Assembly: GCA_002943765.1 (NCBI GenBank)
Contig: PQWQ01000011.1
Location: forward strand, 1,426,001 to 1,490,000
Reading direction: 5' to 3'
Source of the DNA: Psoroptes ovis
Lineage: Eukaryota > Arthropoda > Arachnida > Sarcoptiformes > Psoroptidae
Length of the DNA: 64,000 nucleotides
Position numbers and translations under genes: made by a program. Shown piece by piece: positions 1 to 11,633 of the stretch; positions within the stretch are counted from its first letter, which is position 1; every line of letters begins with the position of its first letter. A model generated the notes under the pieces. It had not been told where the DNA came from. It was given only the letters and a program-made list of their open reading frames with translations, and searched no databases.

Positions 1-142
1 AGAATAAAAGAAACTTTGATATTCTTTCTTTTTTCTTCTTCTTCTTCTTCTTCGAAATTATAATGAGAATAATAATCATAATGATAATAGTAGATTCTGA
101 ACACGCTTCATTTCATTTTGATTTCTTTTGATTTTCTTTCAA

Positions 143-200
143 TCATTTCATTTCATTTGGTTCATTCATTTCATTCATTTCATTCATTTCATTCATTCAC
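143..200. repeat. (TTCATTCAT)-type simple repeat
   Basis: Imperfect tandem run of TTCATTTCATTCAT words; a microsatellite of a kind that recurs throughout the window. Confidence 0.7.
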
Positions 201-2012
201 AAAATTTCAACTCGATTCAATTCAATCTTAGATCGAAGTTACATTGATTTTGATTCTTTTATTTTATTTATTTCTTCAGAATTATCATTTTATTCAATGA
301 TAAATCATAAACAAAAGAATAGAATCAAATTTGTCATAAAGGAGATGGTATCAATTTTTTAATATAATTTCTTCCAAGACGAACATCTGTATTTTTGCCG
401 TATTTGTCAATCGAAGATATTGAAAATTTTGTAATTTCAATGCAATTTCAAGGTGTATGTTCTTGGAAGAAAGGTATTCAGTTTTCAGGCAATATCAGGC
501 TTCAATATCAAAATTCCGAAATTTTTTACAAAATTATTAATTCACTTTTTGAACAAATGAAATAAATTTACAATTTGTAACTCAGTGTATCACCGAACAA
601 TACACCAAATACACTGTCAATCATCGAATAATAATCAATGATATATTGGACAAAGAAAGTCTTTTATTTTATTTACTTTGAATCATTGAATTTCATCAAT
701 TCGTAATTTTAAATTCGGCATTAGAATTCAAAATGAAAGAATCAAGTAACAAAGCAGAGAAAACATTATGACGCTTGATATTCTGGGCATTCTTTGAATT
801 ATTCTGGACATACACAGACATACAAATACAAACACATGGAAGCATTAATACAAGTAAACGGAGAAATATGTCATCCAAAATTCAAACAAACAGCAACAAC
901 AACAAACGACTAATGATGAAAATGGAAAAAATTTTGAATTTCCAAAAAAAATTATTCAAAACAAACAATATTTATTTATTTCTATTTTTTATTTAAAAAT
1001 TATGATTCTTAAAGCAAACATATTAGTACATAGTACATATTTTTGACTGCTATCTGGTGTATCAAAGACAGTCTTAAAAGTCAGTAAAATAAAATTTTTC
1101 AGAAAAAAATAAATGTTTCCAATGTTTATTTACAATGTGTTTGTATATGCAGATGGAGAATCTCGCTTCACTTCTGCTTTTACGTTTACGTGATCAGAAT
1201 TTGGAATTATTTTTTCTTTGGAAAAATTTCATTTTTTTCAATTGAATTTGTATTGAAATTCTGTATATTTTCCAATGATTCATTTCAAACAATGTTGTAA
1301 AATTTTATGGCCAAATCTAGTCCAATGTTAGGCTAAATTATTGGTGTACTTTTTTGGGATTCCTCATGTATTCTTGTACCATAAAGTACATGGTATATAC
1401 CATCATTTAATACTAGGGTAAAAAATTCAATAATCTTTCATTATCATCACTTGAAATCTGTTCTTGACTTGTTCATTTATCTGTTCATTTCGATTATTAT
1501 TATTATTTCGTATTTGGTTGTTTGTATTTGCTTTTAAATTGAATTTAATGCATAAAAAAAATTTTACGATTTTTTACCATTTTCGGCTACATTATTATAT
1601 TATTATTAGGCTATATGAATCCTGAAACAAATGATCCAGAAATTCTTTTATTTTTCAGATGAAAAAATACTTTCATTACCTGGAATTATTATTATTATCA
1701 TTATTATCATGGTTATTACCTGATATTTTCGCATTGTTTTTTCATTGTAAAATTATTGTGTTAAATTAATAATAATACTAATGGTGATGATATGCTAATA
1801 ATATTTCTAATCAAATTTTGATAATATCATCATCATTCGGTTTGTCAGAAAAAAAAAATTTTCGTGCGGTAAATACACTTCTAGGAAAAACTTTGAAAAT
1901 TCTGAAAATTGATCATTTTATTGAGAATATTATTCCTCTGTTGATTATTAATTTTTCCACATGTAAATCATCGTATAAATGATTGAAAATCATTTTAAAA
2001 AAAAAAATTTCT

Positions 2013-2096
2013 ATTAGATTGTCCGAAAAGTTTTTGCAGATTTACCAATTGAAAAACATTTGAAAATCGACGAAAACTTTTCGGACAACTCAATAA
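2013..2096. mobile_element. MITE copy 1, divergent interior
   Basis: Ends TTAGATTGTCCGAAAAG and CTTTTCGGACAACTCAATA are inverted copies of each other. The interior differs from the three main subfamilies, although the arms still begin TTTTTGC on the left and end CGAAAAC on the right. Confidence 0.75.
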
Positions 2097-2640
2097 TATT
2101 GAAACATAATGAGCATAACAAAACAAAACATTACATCGAATCGTTATATTGTTTTCAAACATTAATTGAGAGTAATTTTTGGTTTGAATAAATAAGCAAA
2201 ATTGTAAATAATTATTTTTACCAAAAACGAAAAATTCAATCAACAAAACAAATTAAATTTGATTATCATTATCATTATTATGCATAATTGTATACGAAAA
2301 ATGATAGAATATTCAATATACAAATAATGAAACATTCAATATCGAATAATGAATTGAGATATTCAAATTATTCCTCGATGAATTACGAATTTTTCAATGT
2401 AGTAATTTCTATTATTAATATTTTTTTCATTTCAATTCAATTCAATATCCAATATTCCATTTTACAATATTTTTATTGTATTTCTGCACGAATTTCTACA
2501 ATTCGATTTCAAGCAGTGAAAACAACATTCAGAGGATTTGAGGTTTCCTGTATTATTTTATGTGTATGCCATACGATGAAGCTGCTGGTGATGATGATGA
2601 TGATAGGAAATCGTCCGCATTTCGATTACGATTCCAGCCA

Positions 2641-2678
2641 AAAATGAAATTGAAGAATCAATTCTTCAATTTCATTTT
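2641..2678. repeat. Perfect 38-bp inverted repeat (hairpin 1)
   Basis: AAAATGAAATTGAAGAAT is followed after 2 nt by its exact reverse complement. It is the first of three perfect hairpins within 400 bp. Confidence 0.8.
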
Positions 2679-2730
2679 ATTTGTACCAAAAAGGACCAGA
2701 AAAAAATAGAAAAAAATCTTGTGAATTGAA

Positions 2731-2764
2731 AATCAAATCGGATATTGTAATATCCGATTTGATT
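2731..2764. repeat. Perfect inverted repeat (hairpin 2)
   Basis: AATCAAATCGGATAT, loop TGTA, then the exact complement: a 15-bp stem with a 4-nt loop. Confidence 0.85.
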
Positions 2765-3010
2765 TGATGACAAACCATAGAAAAAAATTGAATAAAAATC
2801 AATCGAAATTGTAAAATAAATAAATAAAACATGATGATAATCATAAAATTTCGACAATCAATCAATTGGGAAATATTTGAAAAATGATGTCTAAAACCGA
2901 TTGTCAATCACACATTTTTTCAAAATTGAAAAATTTTTTTGAATCAATCAATCAATCAATGATTTTGATTGAAATTACAAAAATATGATTGATCAGATTT
3001 GATGAGATTG

Positions 3011-3036
3011 AATCTGACCCAGAGATGGGTCAGATT
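3011..3036. repeat. Perfect inverted repeat (hairpin 3)
   Basis: AATCTGACCC, loop AGAGAT, then GGGTCAGATT: a 10-bp stem, G+C-richer than its surroundings. Confidence 0.75.
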
Positions 3037-3540
3037 TTCCATTATTAATTGGAGAATTTAAGAAATTGTTTCGTTAAGAAAATCATCTGAAACATCTGAT
3101 GATAATTATTTTTGAGGAAAATCTGGAAAAACTTGACAAAAAAGTAATCAAAAGCAGACCATTGATTAAACCATGAACATGTGGCTAATGGCTAAGCGAT
3201 TGAAAAATTGAACGAATCAATTTCATTTTTCTCAATTTTTCAAAGACAACTTTTCTCTCGGTAAATCACCGAAATGTTTCTCAAACATTTACCAGTCAAA
3301 TAAACTAAACTAATATGAACCTAAACCACCATGAACTAACAATCAAACCCAAAAGATGAATTGAATTTAAAGGCGTCATGCCGGGTTTTATACATTTTTT
3401 ATTTTTTCTTTCTCAGATATTTATTTCCACATAAATTATTATTTAATAACAGCAAACACCAATAACACCAGACAACACCAAACAAACAAAAACCCAAGTG
3501 AAAAATGTCAATTTTTATTTATTTCTATTTGGTTTATTTA

Positions 3541-3622
3541 TAAGGTTGTCCGATAAGTTCTTGCTGTTTTTCTAATAAAAAAAAATTTAAAAAACGGCAA
3601 GAACTTATGGGACAACCTAATA
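3541..3622 (+). mobile_element. MITE copy 2, subfamily B
   Basis: Almost a full-length palindrome: a GTTCTTGCTG-TTTTT arm, an A-rich loop and an AAAAACGGCAAGAAC arm. The left end is AAGGTTGTCCGATAAG and the right end CTTATGGGACAACCTAATA. Confidence 0.85.
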
Positions 3623-3836
3623 TTTATTTTCTTTTCAATTTTTTTGATACAAACAATTTTCATTGTTTGTCGTCATTATAGACAATGTATTTGCTTGTAT
3701 TTACTCCACCATATTTTTCCAGTGTTATTCAATCAATTACAATAACGACAACAATCAGCCAAAGCTACAACAAACGATTAAATGACGATAATCATTTTCC
3801 AATGACATTCGATATTATTGTTATTATTATTATTTT

Positions 3837-3919
3837 TAAGGTTGTCCGAAAAGTTCATTCCGCTTAATCGCGATAGAGTTGCTAATGAAAATTGGCCAAA
3901 ACTTTTCGGACAACCTTGA
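3837..3919 (+). mobile_element. MITE copy 3, subfamily A
   Basis: Interior has the A signature (TTCATTCCGCTTAATC at left, GAAAATTGGCCAAAAC at right). The left end is AAGGTTGTCCG and the right end CGGACAACCTTGAA, so both outermost ends have drifted from TTAGG/CCTAA. Confidence 0.85.
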
Positions 3920-5578
3920 ATTATTATCATTTTATTTCTTGTGATCATCTACAACCACACAAAACGAAGTGAAAAAATATTAAATTTTTTACACTCTTTC
4001 TATCAACCATTGAAGCAATGAAAGAAAAATGTACCATGAAATTTTATCGATCGGCAAACAAACAAACAAACAAACAACAATAATATTTAATGATGATGAT
4101 GATGATGATAAGCATAAACAGCAACATTAGCAGTGACAACCACAAATAATACAGTTTAGATCAACAATAAACAATGGAAAAAGAAATTGAAGAAATTGAA
4201 AAATAATCATTTTCATTTGATTGTTGGTTGTGGTTTATGGCTTTCCAATACAATTACGAATAATTTGATCAATTTCTTATTGAATCATCTGTGTATAATT
4301 GATCAGATTGATATAATTGATCAGATTTTTCTTTGTTTATTTTGTAAATGATATCATATATCAGTGATTCAATCCGAAAATGCCATCTTAAAGCATTAAT
4401 AACAGGACCTATTAAGTCCCGAAGTCTATTAAATATATTTGATTCATTCATTCATTCATTTTTTTTCGCTGAATATAATTAACATGATTGGATTAACCTT
4501 TGTTGTTGTTTTTTCAAATTGGCGAGAACTGGCGAGAATCACCTTGAATTTTGGGCTTTTTCTTTGGTTTTTGATACAAAACATGAAGAAAAACGAACAC
4601 ATAATCAATCAAAAGCAGAAAAAATCGCAAATTTTCAGTTGACAACCAACAAACAACAGCTTATATTCAGCTGTATGAATGATGGCCAATGTATTTCATG
4701 TTTCATTTCGTTCATTCATTTTTTTAATCAAATAATACAATGATTGTGTATGACAATGATGATGATGATGAAACATGATTATATGAGCAGAATTTAATAT
4801 TTTTTTTCTCTCATTTTTACTGTGGAAAATATAAATAGAAATAGAATTAAAGTGAAACTTTAATTGTGACAAGTCAAACACATGGCAAAAAAATATGGAA
4901 AATATCTGAAAAAACTAAACAATGTCACGCAATTCAAAATTTATTTGATTTTTTCTCGCTTTTTTTGGCTTTATTTTATTTCATATTTTTCAATTTGAAA
5001 ATCGTATGTGTGATTGTACATGGTTTTTTCATACTATCTACGCCATGATATGTACAGCTAACGTGTAAAAAATTTGATTTTTTCATATTTTTTTCAAAAA
5101 TAAAACTCATGTATTCATGTTCAATTTCAAACAAATCAATGGAAAAGGATTTGAATTTTTTTCATATTTTTTGAAAATGAAAATTGTTTACTTTGACAAT
5201 TTTTAACTCTGACAATTTTAATTTTTCACTTTGACCAAAAAGAGTTTTGTTCAAAAATGAATGAAAATAAATGAAAAATATGAAAAATCAAATCAAAATC
5301 AAGTCAAAATACAGTCAAACTGCAGCCAAACTAGTCCGAAAAAATTCACGGTGAATTTACGTTGATTGAAGATGAAAATCCAAAAAGAAAATCCCGTAGA
5401 ACGAATACTCTATGGAGAATATATTCTGTCGTTTTTTTTGAAATTCTACTAGCAGAATTTATATTATTTGACCAACTGATATTAATAATGATACTATTTT
5501 CTCCGAATAAGCCGACAATCTTTTATTAAGAATAATAATATTTTCTATTTTTGCTAGTGGTGTATGGGATAATATATC

Positions 5579-5611
5579 ACACACAAACACATAGACACAC
5601 ACACACACACG
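5579..5611. repeat. (CA)n microsatellite
   Basis: Interrupted CACACA run with ACAT and AGAC interruptions. Confidence 0.8.
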
Positions 5612-5677
5612 CTAAAAATTTGGTTACATTGAATTTTCGGTATATTGTATGGCGCCAATTTAATATAACAAAAAATA

Positions 5678-5760
5678 ATAGGTTATCCCATAAGTTCTTG
5701 CCGTTTCTCAAATGAAAACAAATTTAAAAAACAGCAAGAACTTATGGGACAGCCTAATAA
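5678..5760 (+). mobile_element. MITE copy 4, subfamily B
   Basis: Palindromic arms GTTCTTGCCGTTT and AAACAGCAAGAAC around an A-rich loop. The left end ATAGGTTATCCC and right end GGGACAGCCTAATA each carry a private substitution. Confidence 0.85.
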
Positions 5761-7530
5761 TATAAATATAAATAAATACCCGGTCTTTTTTTAGACTGAG
5801 TTTGTGTTATACACGACGCCAGATTCTGGTCTTTTCTTCTCTGTGTAATCAGAAACACACAGTCTTCTCATATGATATGATATTACACATTGGAACCATT
5901 TGGAATATCGTTTGTTCAACAGAATAATAATAAAAAAGAAAAATATTTGACGCCTTTTATTTTTCATTTCATTCGTGATATATGGCCCAAAAGTGAAATA
6001 TAATTTTCAAAATCAAGCCAGCAAAACTGAATTGAGAAAAATTTCAATTTTCCAAGTTTTTACCAGTTCGTACAGAATCAATTTCAATTTCAGCGCCGAA
6101 TATTGAAATGATAATATTTTGGGCCATATTTTCTTGTTTGGTAAACTGATAATCAATTTTAAATGTTTCAATCGTTCGCTTTTCTTGCTTTTTTCAATGG
6201 TTAAAATTAATAGTGTATTCACGATATCTATCTCTGCGTATATAAATTGTGTAAACATTGTCAGTGTTTTTATGATTAATTTTTCTTTATTTTTTTTCTT
6301 GGGTCGCTTTACCTTACTGTACATGGTTTTGTACGTTGGTTCATTCATTCATTCATTCATCTGACGTTCAGTTACCTGCATCGAACAGAGAGATAAAATT
6401 ATCAATATTATCAAGGCTATTGTTTCAGCCATTTCGACCATTTAGAATTGAAAATTTAACGTAAAACTTGAACCATTATTATCATAAAGTGAATGAAATT
6501 GACCTCTCAAAAATATTAGTCAAATATCAGTGCTGTTTTGATCCATTGTTCATTGATTTGATCAATAATAATCAATAAAATGTTTTTTTATCGGAGGTGG
6601 TATTGATTTAATAATTAAATAATTAATTCTACGAAATGTAATAATGATAATAATAATTATAGAATTATTATTGAAACATTCAATTATAAGTGAAAAGATA
6701 AAAGATAATTTTCAAATTCAAATAATAATAATCTCAAATTGTTTCACTTCATATACTACTGACCAGTATTATTCAATTCAATGCTATGTTATTCGAGAAA
6801 ATTCAAATTGAATATTTGAAAAAACTGTGTTGGAACTTGTATACTTTTGTATAATCTCTCTTATTACTTTGAAACATGAAATTGAATATGAAATGATTAA
6901 AAATTCAAATCACATTTCACAAAGAAGAAGAACAAGACGGAGAACAGAAATAATGTTACATTTGTACTTTGATACTTAATAATTCAATGTTTTTTTTGAA
7001 TAATTTTACCTGTATTTTTTCTATGCCTGATACACATATACAAATGAACATTATCATTATTTATTCATCAACTTTTTCTGGTTCGTTTTGGGTGAACACT
7101 GTGACGACCATGAACTAAACACTGAAACCCAATAAAAGCAGCACCGAAACCAGCAAAACACCGAAACCAAACGGCACCAAAATTTTGAATTTTCTAAAAT
7201 TTCAAATATTATAAACTACATATTTTCATCATTAATTTCAATGTGAAAAACGACCAAGTAACCACCAGAAAAAAGCACCATCAATTATAAACCATGTTCA
7301 ATTGAATTTCTTTGAAAAATTTTGAAAATTTGAAAAATTTGTGAGAACCTTAAAAATGAACAATTTCTCCTCTTAAAAATTGTGACAATTAATCAGTATC
7401 GTGAAATTTGCGGGTGATTTTTCACTGATTTATTATTCCTGCTATTTCCAACATTTAAAATTAATAAAATACAAAATATTCCAAGCATCAAACAACGACA
7501 TTCATTCATTAAATTCATCCTACGAATTTC

Positions 7531-7552
7531 AAAAAAAAAAAAAAAAAAAAAA
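7531..7552. repeat. A22 homopolymer
   Basis: Uninterrupted run of 22 A; no short duplication was seen around it to suggest a retroposed tail. Confidence 0.9.
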
Positions 7553-7661
7553 TGAACAAAATTAATCGAAAAAAACCAAATATTTCAATTATTTGGATAT
7601 TTTATTATTATTATTATTTGACAATCATTGAAATTGGTAAGTTTTTTTTTTTTTTTTTTGG

Positions 7662-7745
7662 TATTAGGTTGTCCGAAAAGTTTTTGCCGATTATATCGTA
7701 GAGAATCATGAGAAAATTGGCAAGAACTTATTGGACAACCTAATA
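7662..7745 (+). mobile_element. MITE copy 5, subfamily C
   Basis: Intact ends TTAGGTTGTCCGAAAAG and GGACAACCTAATA with flanking TA. Interior is the C type (TTTTTGCCGATTATATCG ... GAAAATTGGCAAGAAC). It sits directly after a T-run. Confidence 0.9.
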
Positions 7746-9270
7746 TATTTTCGACATTTTTTTAACTCTTTGAACGACAAAGAGGATGAATTTTATTATT
7801 CAATTTTTCATTTTGGAAGAGATGTAGAAGGAGAATATTTTGAAAAAATGAATTGAATAAATGATCGATCACACTTTGAAACAATTTTCTTCGTTTTCCT
7901 ATTTTTCTTCAATGGCAAATTTGACATTTGAAATACATTGAATTGAAAATTGAATGAAAACGAAAAACAAAACAAAAGTTTCAATTTTTCATTCACATTT
8001 TTTATGGAGAATTGAAATTTTAAAATTTCAAAATTTTAAAATTTTTCGAAATTATTTTTCCAAGTTTAATTCTAAAACTTTTCAATAATAAAAAGAGTAA
8101 TAATAACATTGTTTTCCACGTTGATTCTTTTATGAATCAATTCTTTTATGAATCAAATTTGCGGATGATTACCCATTCTATCCAATGTTTTTCTCCAGTT
8201 ATTTTATTGAAATAAAATGAATGAAACGAATACAATAAAGAACATTTCGGTTAAGAAAAACGAGTGAAAATCAGAAGAAAATCAAAGGAGAAAAACCAAA
8301 CCACATAACCCGAACATTTTCTTGGTGTGTAAACTCTCTTCGATGTGTTTAAATGGGGAAATTTAATTGAATTTTTATGTAAAATTTAGGGTAAAATATT
8401 GTTCAGTATAAAAAGGCATATTTTACAATGAATACATTGAATGAAATGAAATAATATGGCTTCAAATGAATAAAGGTTTACTTAAGTAATGGAAAAATTC
8501 AATAAAAAATGTCATGTCTCGTTGAATAATTCATTTATGCCAAGCGGCAATTAAGATTGATTCGTCAACGATTTAATCTTTGAATTTTATTCAATTTTTT
8601 TGGTTCAAAATCTTTGATTCAATCAATGTTGATGTATCATTTACCGGCATATCAGTGAATTATTAAATTGAAAGCTAATCAATCTGATCAATCAATCTGA
8701 TCGATCAATTATAGCCAATCAATCATTGATTGAATGACAATGTTTAACCTTTGAATATTTTAAGAAATTGTATATCTCACTTATTCCTTGGAATAATGAT
8801 AAATAATCTACTCATATCATCATTGATTGATGCATAGATATTTTGTTTCAATTCAAAACGACGACAAGGATTTTAGATTCTAGGATTGTCTAATATCCAA
8901 AGATTATTTATTTATTTGATATTCAATCAATGATTATTGGATTATATCGATCGAATAAAAAAATGAAACTCATCAAAGTTTTTTTTTTCCCGATTGAGAA
9001 ATGAACAATAATTTTGATTATATTCGATTTAAATCTAGTACCCAATAGCGATTTTGATTCTACTCCTCTTTGATCATCATCATCATCATCGAAAAGTCTT
9101 GAACATTTTCGATTATTTATTGCTTATTCGTTTATTCTTATCATTTCTTATAAAAAATTAGATGATGATGAAATCATATATATTGTTTAATGTTGATCAC
9201 ATCAGTGTGTAACTGTAATGTGATGAACTGACTTCAAACACATCATCGAATATAACAAGAATTGAACAAG

Positions 9271-9356
9271 TATTAGATTGTCCAGAAAGTTTTGGCCTAT
9301 TTTCATGAGCAACTCTATCGCGATTAATCGGAATGAACTTTTCGGACAACCTAATA
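9271..9356 (-). mobile_element. MITE copy 6, subfamily A, inverted
   Basis: Reads in the opposite direction from copy 3 (GGCC.ATTTTCATGAGCAA first, CGATTAATCGGAATGAAC last). Ends are TTAGATTGTCCAG and CGGACAACCTAATA. Confidence 0.85.
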
Positions 9357-9601
9357 GAAGAAGAAGAATTAAATAAATAAATAAATAAAATAAAAATAAT
9401 CCGCTTATTATAACGGTAGCGAAAATGAAGAATGAAATCATCTATTTATTATTTATTGGTCCTCTTGGTCTTATGGTTCTCATATGAGCATTGAGAGCAA
9501 TGAACATTCACCAATACTTAAATGTTCATCGTAGTTTACTTCATCAGACTTTGGCATTGCAATGAATTGACTTGAGAAATAACCACTTTTGAACCAAATA
9601 A

Positions 9602-9623
9602 CTGTGTGTGTGTGTGTGTGTGT
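9602..9623. repeat. (GT)n microsatellite
   Basis: About eleven GT units in a row. Confidence 0.85.
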
Positions 9624-9866
9624 TTCCAAGACATCTTTTTTTTTCATTTTAGTTCGCCATTTTATTATTATACCATTTGGTCGATTAACAAAGAACCCTA
9701 CACTAAAAAAAAGCTACCAAAAAACAATTGGTACCCTCTATGAAAGTCTGTGATTAACGAGAAAAAATGATTTTTTTACTCCTCTTGGAAAAACGGGGAA
9801 ATTTTCGGGAGAATTTTCTCAGCACCAATTTATATGTCAAATGATATCGAAAAAAAATATTATTTT

Positions 9867-9951
9867 TATTAGGTTGTCCGAAAAGTTCATCTCGTCTAAT
9901 CAATAGAATTGTTCATGAAAATCGGCCAGAACTTTTCGGACAACCTAATAT
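9867..9951 (+). mobile_element. MITE copy 7, subfamily A
   Basis: TATTAGGTTGTCCG-type left end (here TTATTAGG) and CGGACAACCTAATA right end. The A interior includes ATAGAATTGTTCATGAAAA. Confidence 0.9.
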
Positions 9952-10178
9952 TTTTATTCGATCGGGATGAACAAACACACACACAAGCAAATAAATAAAT
10001 GTTTTACTTTTCCTCGGTGAAAAGTTGAATTTTTTCCAGTGCTAAAAACAATAAAGCTTTGGCTGGAACAAAAATAAATACATTTTGTTTGATTTCATTT
10101 CAATTTTATTATTTTGTATTTTGTTTACTTTATATTTTTCCGATTATTATTATTATTATCATTTAAAATTTTTTTAAT

Positions 10179-10262
10179 ATTAGGTTGTCCAGAAAGTTTT
10201 GGCCGATTTTCATGAGCAACTCTATTGATTAAGCAAAATGAACTTTTCGTACAGCCTTATAG
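10179..10262 (-). mobile_element. MITE copy 8, subfamily A, inverted
   Basis: Left end TATTAGGTTGTCCAG is intact; the right end has decayed to GTACAGCCTTATA. Confidence 0.85.
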
Positions 10263-10379
10263 TATTCCATATGTGTGATATATTTTACACATTAAACTTT
10301 TGAAAAACTTATAATAATAATAATAATGATATGATTATTTTTTATTAGAATTTTTCTCAAAGAACAAACAAAACAAAAA

Positions 10380-10464
10380 TATTAGGTTGTCCGAAAAGTT
10401 CATTTTGCTTATTGAATAGGGTTACTCATGAAAATCGGCCAAAACTTTTCGGACAACCTAATAT
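10380..10464 (+). mobile_element. MITE copy 9, subfamily A
   Basis: One of the cleanest copies: TA, TTAGGTTGTCCGAAAAG ... CTTTTCGGACAACCTAA, TA. It is a good reference for the terminal inverted repeat and TA duplication. Confidence 0.92.
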
Positions 10465-10734
10465 AAAAATAAATAAATAAATTTAAGGTCTATTCTTCTT
10501 TCGTTTTCCTCTCAAATATTATTATTATTATTATTTGGTTCAATAAACTGTAGTTTTATTTATTTTTTTATTTATTTTTCTCAGTATCATATGTTTTTAC
10601 TTCGTATCAAATAAAGTATAAAAGTGCTTCATTCATTGTTTGAAATGAAATGAAATGAAGTAAAGAAATGAAGTAAAATGAAGAAAATACAATTAAGATG
10701 ATGATGATGATGTAAAGTGAATTGAGTAAATAAA

Positions 10735-10820
10735 TATTAGGTTGTCCGAAAAGTTCATTCTGCTTAATCACAATAGAGTTGCTCATGAAAATCGGCAAGA
10801 ACTTTACGGAAAACCTAATA
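10735..10820 (+). mobile_element. MITE copy 10, subfamily A
   Basis: Intact TATTAGGTTGTCCG left end; right end CGGAAAACCTAATA with one substitution. Lies 265 bp before the first visible Dscam-like exon. Confidence 0.88.
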
Positions 10821-11084
10821 AATAACCGAAGAAATTCACGGTGGAACGGTGAAATTGTATTTCTTTTCATTTATTTGTCTTCACAATCGATGAATTCTTC
10901 GTTTGATTGAATCGATGAATTTGATTGAGTATAATGGAACAGAGAGATGAAGCAAAATAAGCCGAAAATTGTTATTTACACAATTCTTTTCTTGATTGAT
11001 TCATCTGTTCATTCATTATAAGCTTAGACACCACTCACAATTCAAATATTGAATCATTTTCTTTTATTCTCTTTCACTAAATAG

Positions 11085-11633
11085 CTCAATCAACGATAAC
11101 AATAGTGAATAGTCTGTCATCATCATCATCATCACAATTGTCCCCATTATTATCATCATCTTCAGCATTATCATTGCCTTTATTATCATCATCATCATCA
11201 TCAGCGACAAAATCCATTATCAATAGCAGTAATAATAATGAAAAACATGGACCAGAATTTATTGTTGAACCACCAAATTCAGTGATATTTTCAAATGATA
11301 CTGGTACAGTAATTACATGTAGTGCTAAAGGTAAATTTTGAAAATTTTGGTTCCCGAATTTTTGAATTCATAAAAATGACTGATTATTATTTTCTCCGAC
11401 GAAATTTTAAGGCATACCAACACCAACCATTACGTGGACACGTGCCGATGGATCTCTGTTACAACAGATACCAGAATTGCGACAAATACGTAAAGATTTG
11501 CTAACAACACAACTGGTATTTATGCCATTTACAGCCACTGCATATCGGCAAGATGTTCATTCAGGTATTATTCGTTGTGTAGCAACAAATTCGGTCGGTT
11601 CAATTCAAAGTCAAGACGTTCAAATTCGTGCAA
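11085..11633 (+). CDS. Dscam: Dscam-like exons 1-2: Ser/Leu-rich N-terminus and Ig1
   Basis: Exon 1 follows a pyrimidine-rich acceptor (TTCTCTTTCACTAAATAG) and starts with two bases of a split codon, so it is not the first coding exon; no in-frame ATG lies in its first part. About 48 residues dominated by Ser, Leu and Ala, encoded by TCA/TCATCA repeats, precede the Ig1 start at GPEFIVEPP. The Ig1 cysteines are in VITCSAKG and GIIRCVATNS, with the core Trp in TITWTR. The intron between the exons is 81 bp and phase 1 (a split Gly codon). Exon 2 ends in a GTAAGT donor and leads into the 16.7 kb intron. Confidence 0.9.

Larger units (their letters stand above)
1..11084. other. Non-coding stretch upstream of the first visible Dscam-like exon
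   Basis: I see no exon I can support here. It holds ten MITE copies (listed separately), short perfect hairpins between 2641 and 3036, A- and T-runs and (CA)n, (GT)n, (ATT)n and (CAT)n microsatellites. Because the exon at 11085 begins in mid-codon behind a good acceptor, part or all of this stretch may be the first intron of the Dscam-like gene, with the signal-peptide exon lying here unrecognised or to the left of the window. Confidence 0.6.

Noticed and set aside
1147..1245. Short open frame MQMENLASLLLLRLRDQN after a TATATGCAG acceptor-like site
   Set aside because: Only 32 codons, the second half is random Phe/Asn, and no partner exon was found; considered as a possible Dscam-like signal exon but it has no donor in a suitable phase that I could see.
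6013..6348. 111-codon minus-strand open frame rich in Lys, Ile and Leu
   Set aside because: Composition is what AT-rich random DNA gives; no domain, no splice context, and its complement is also open for 81 codons.
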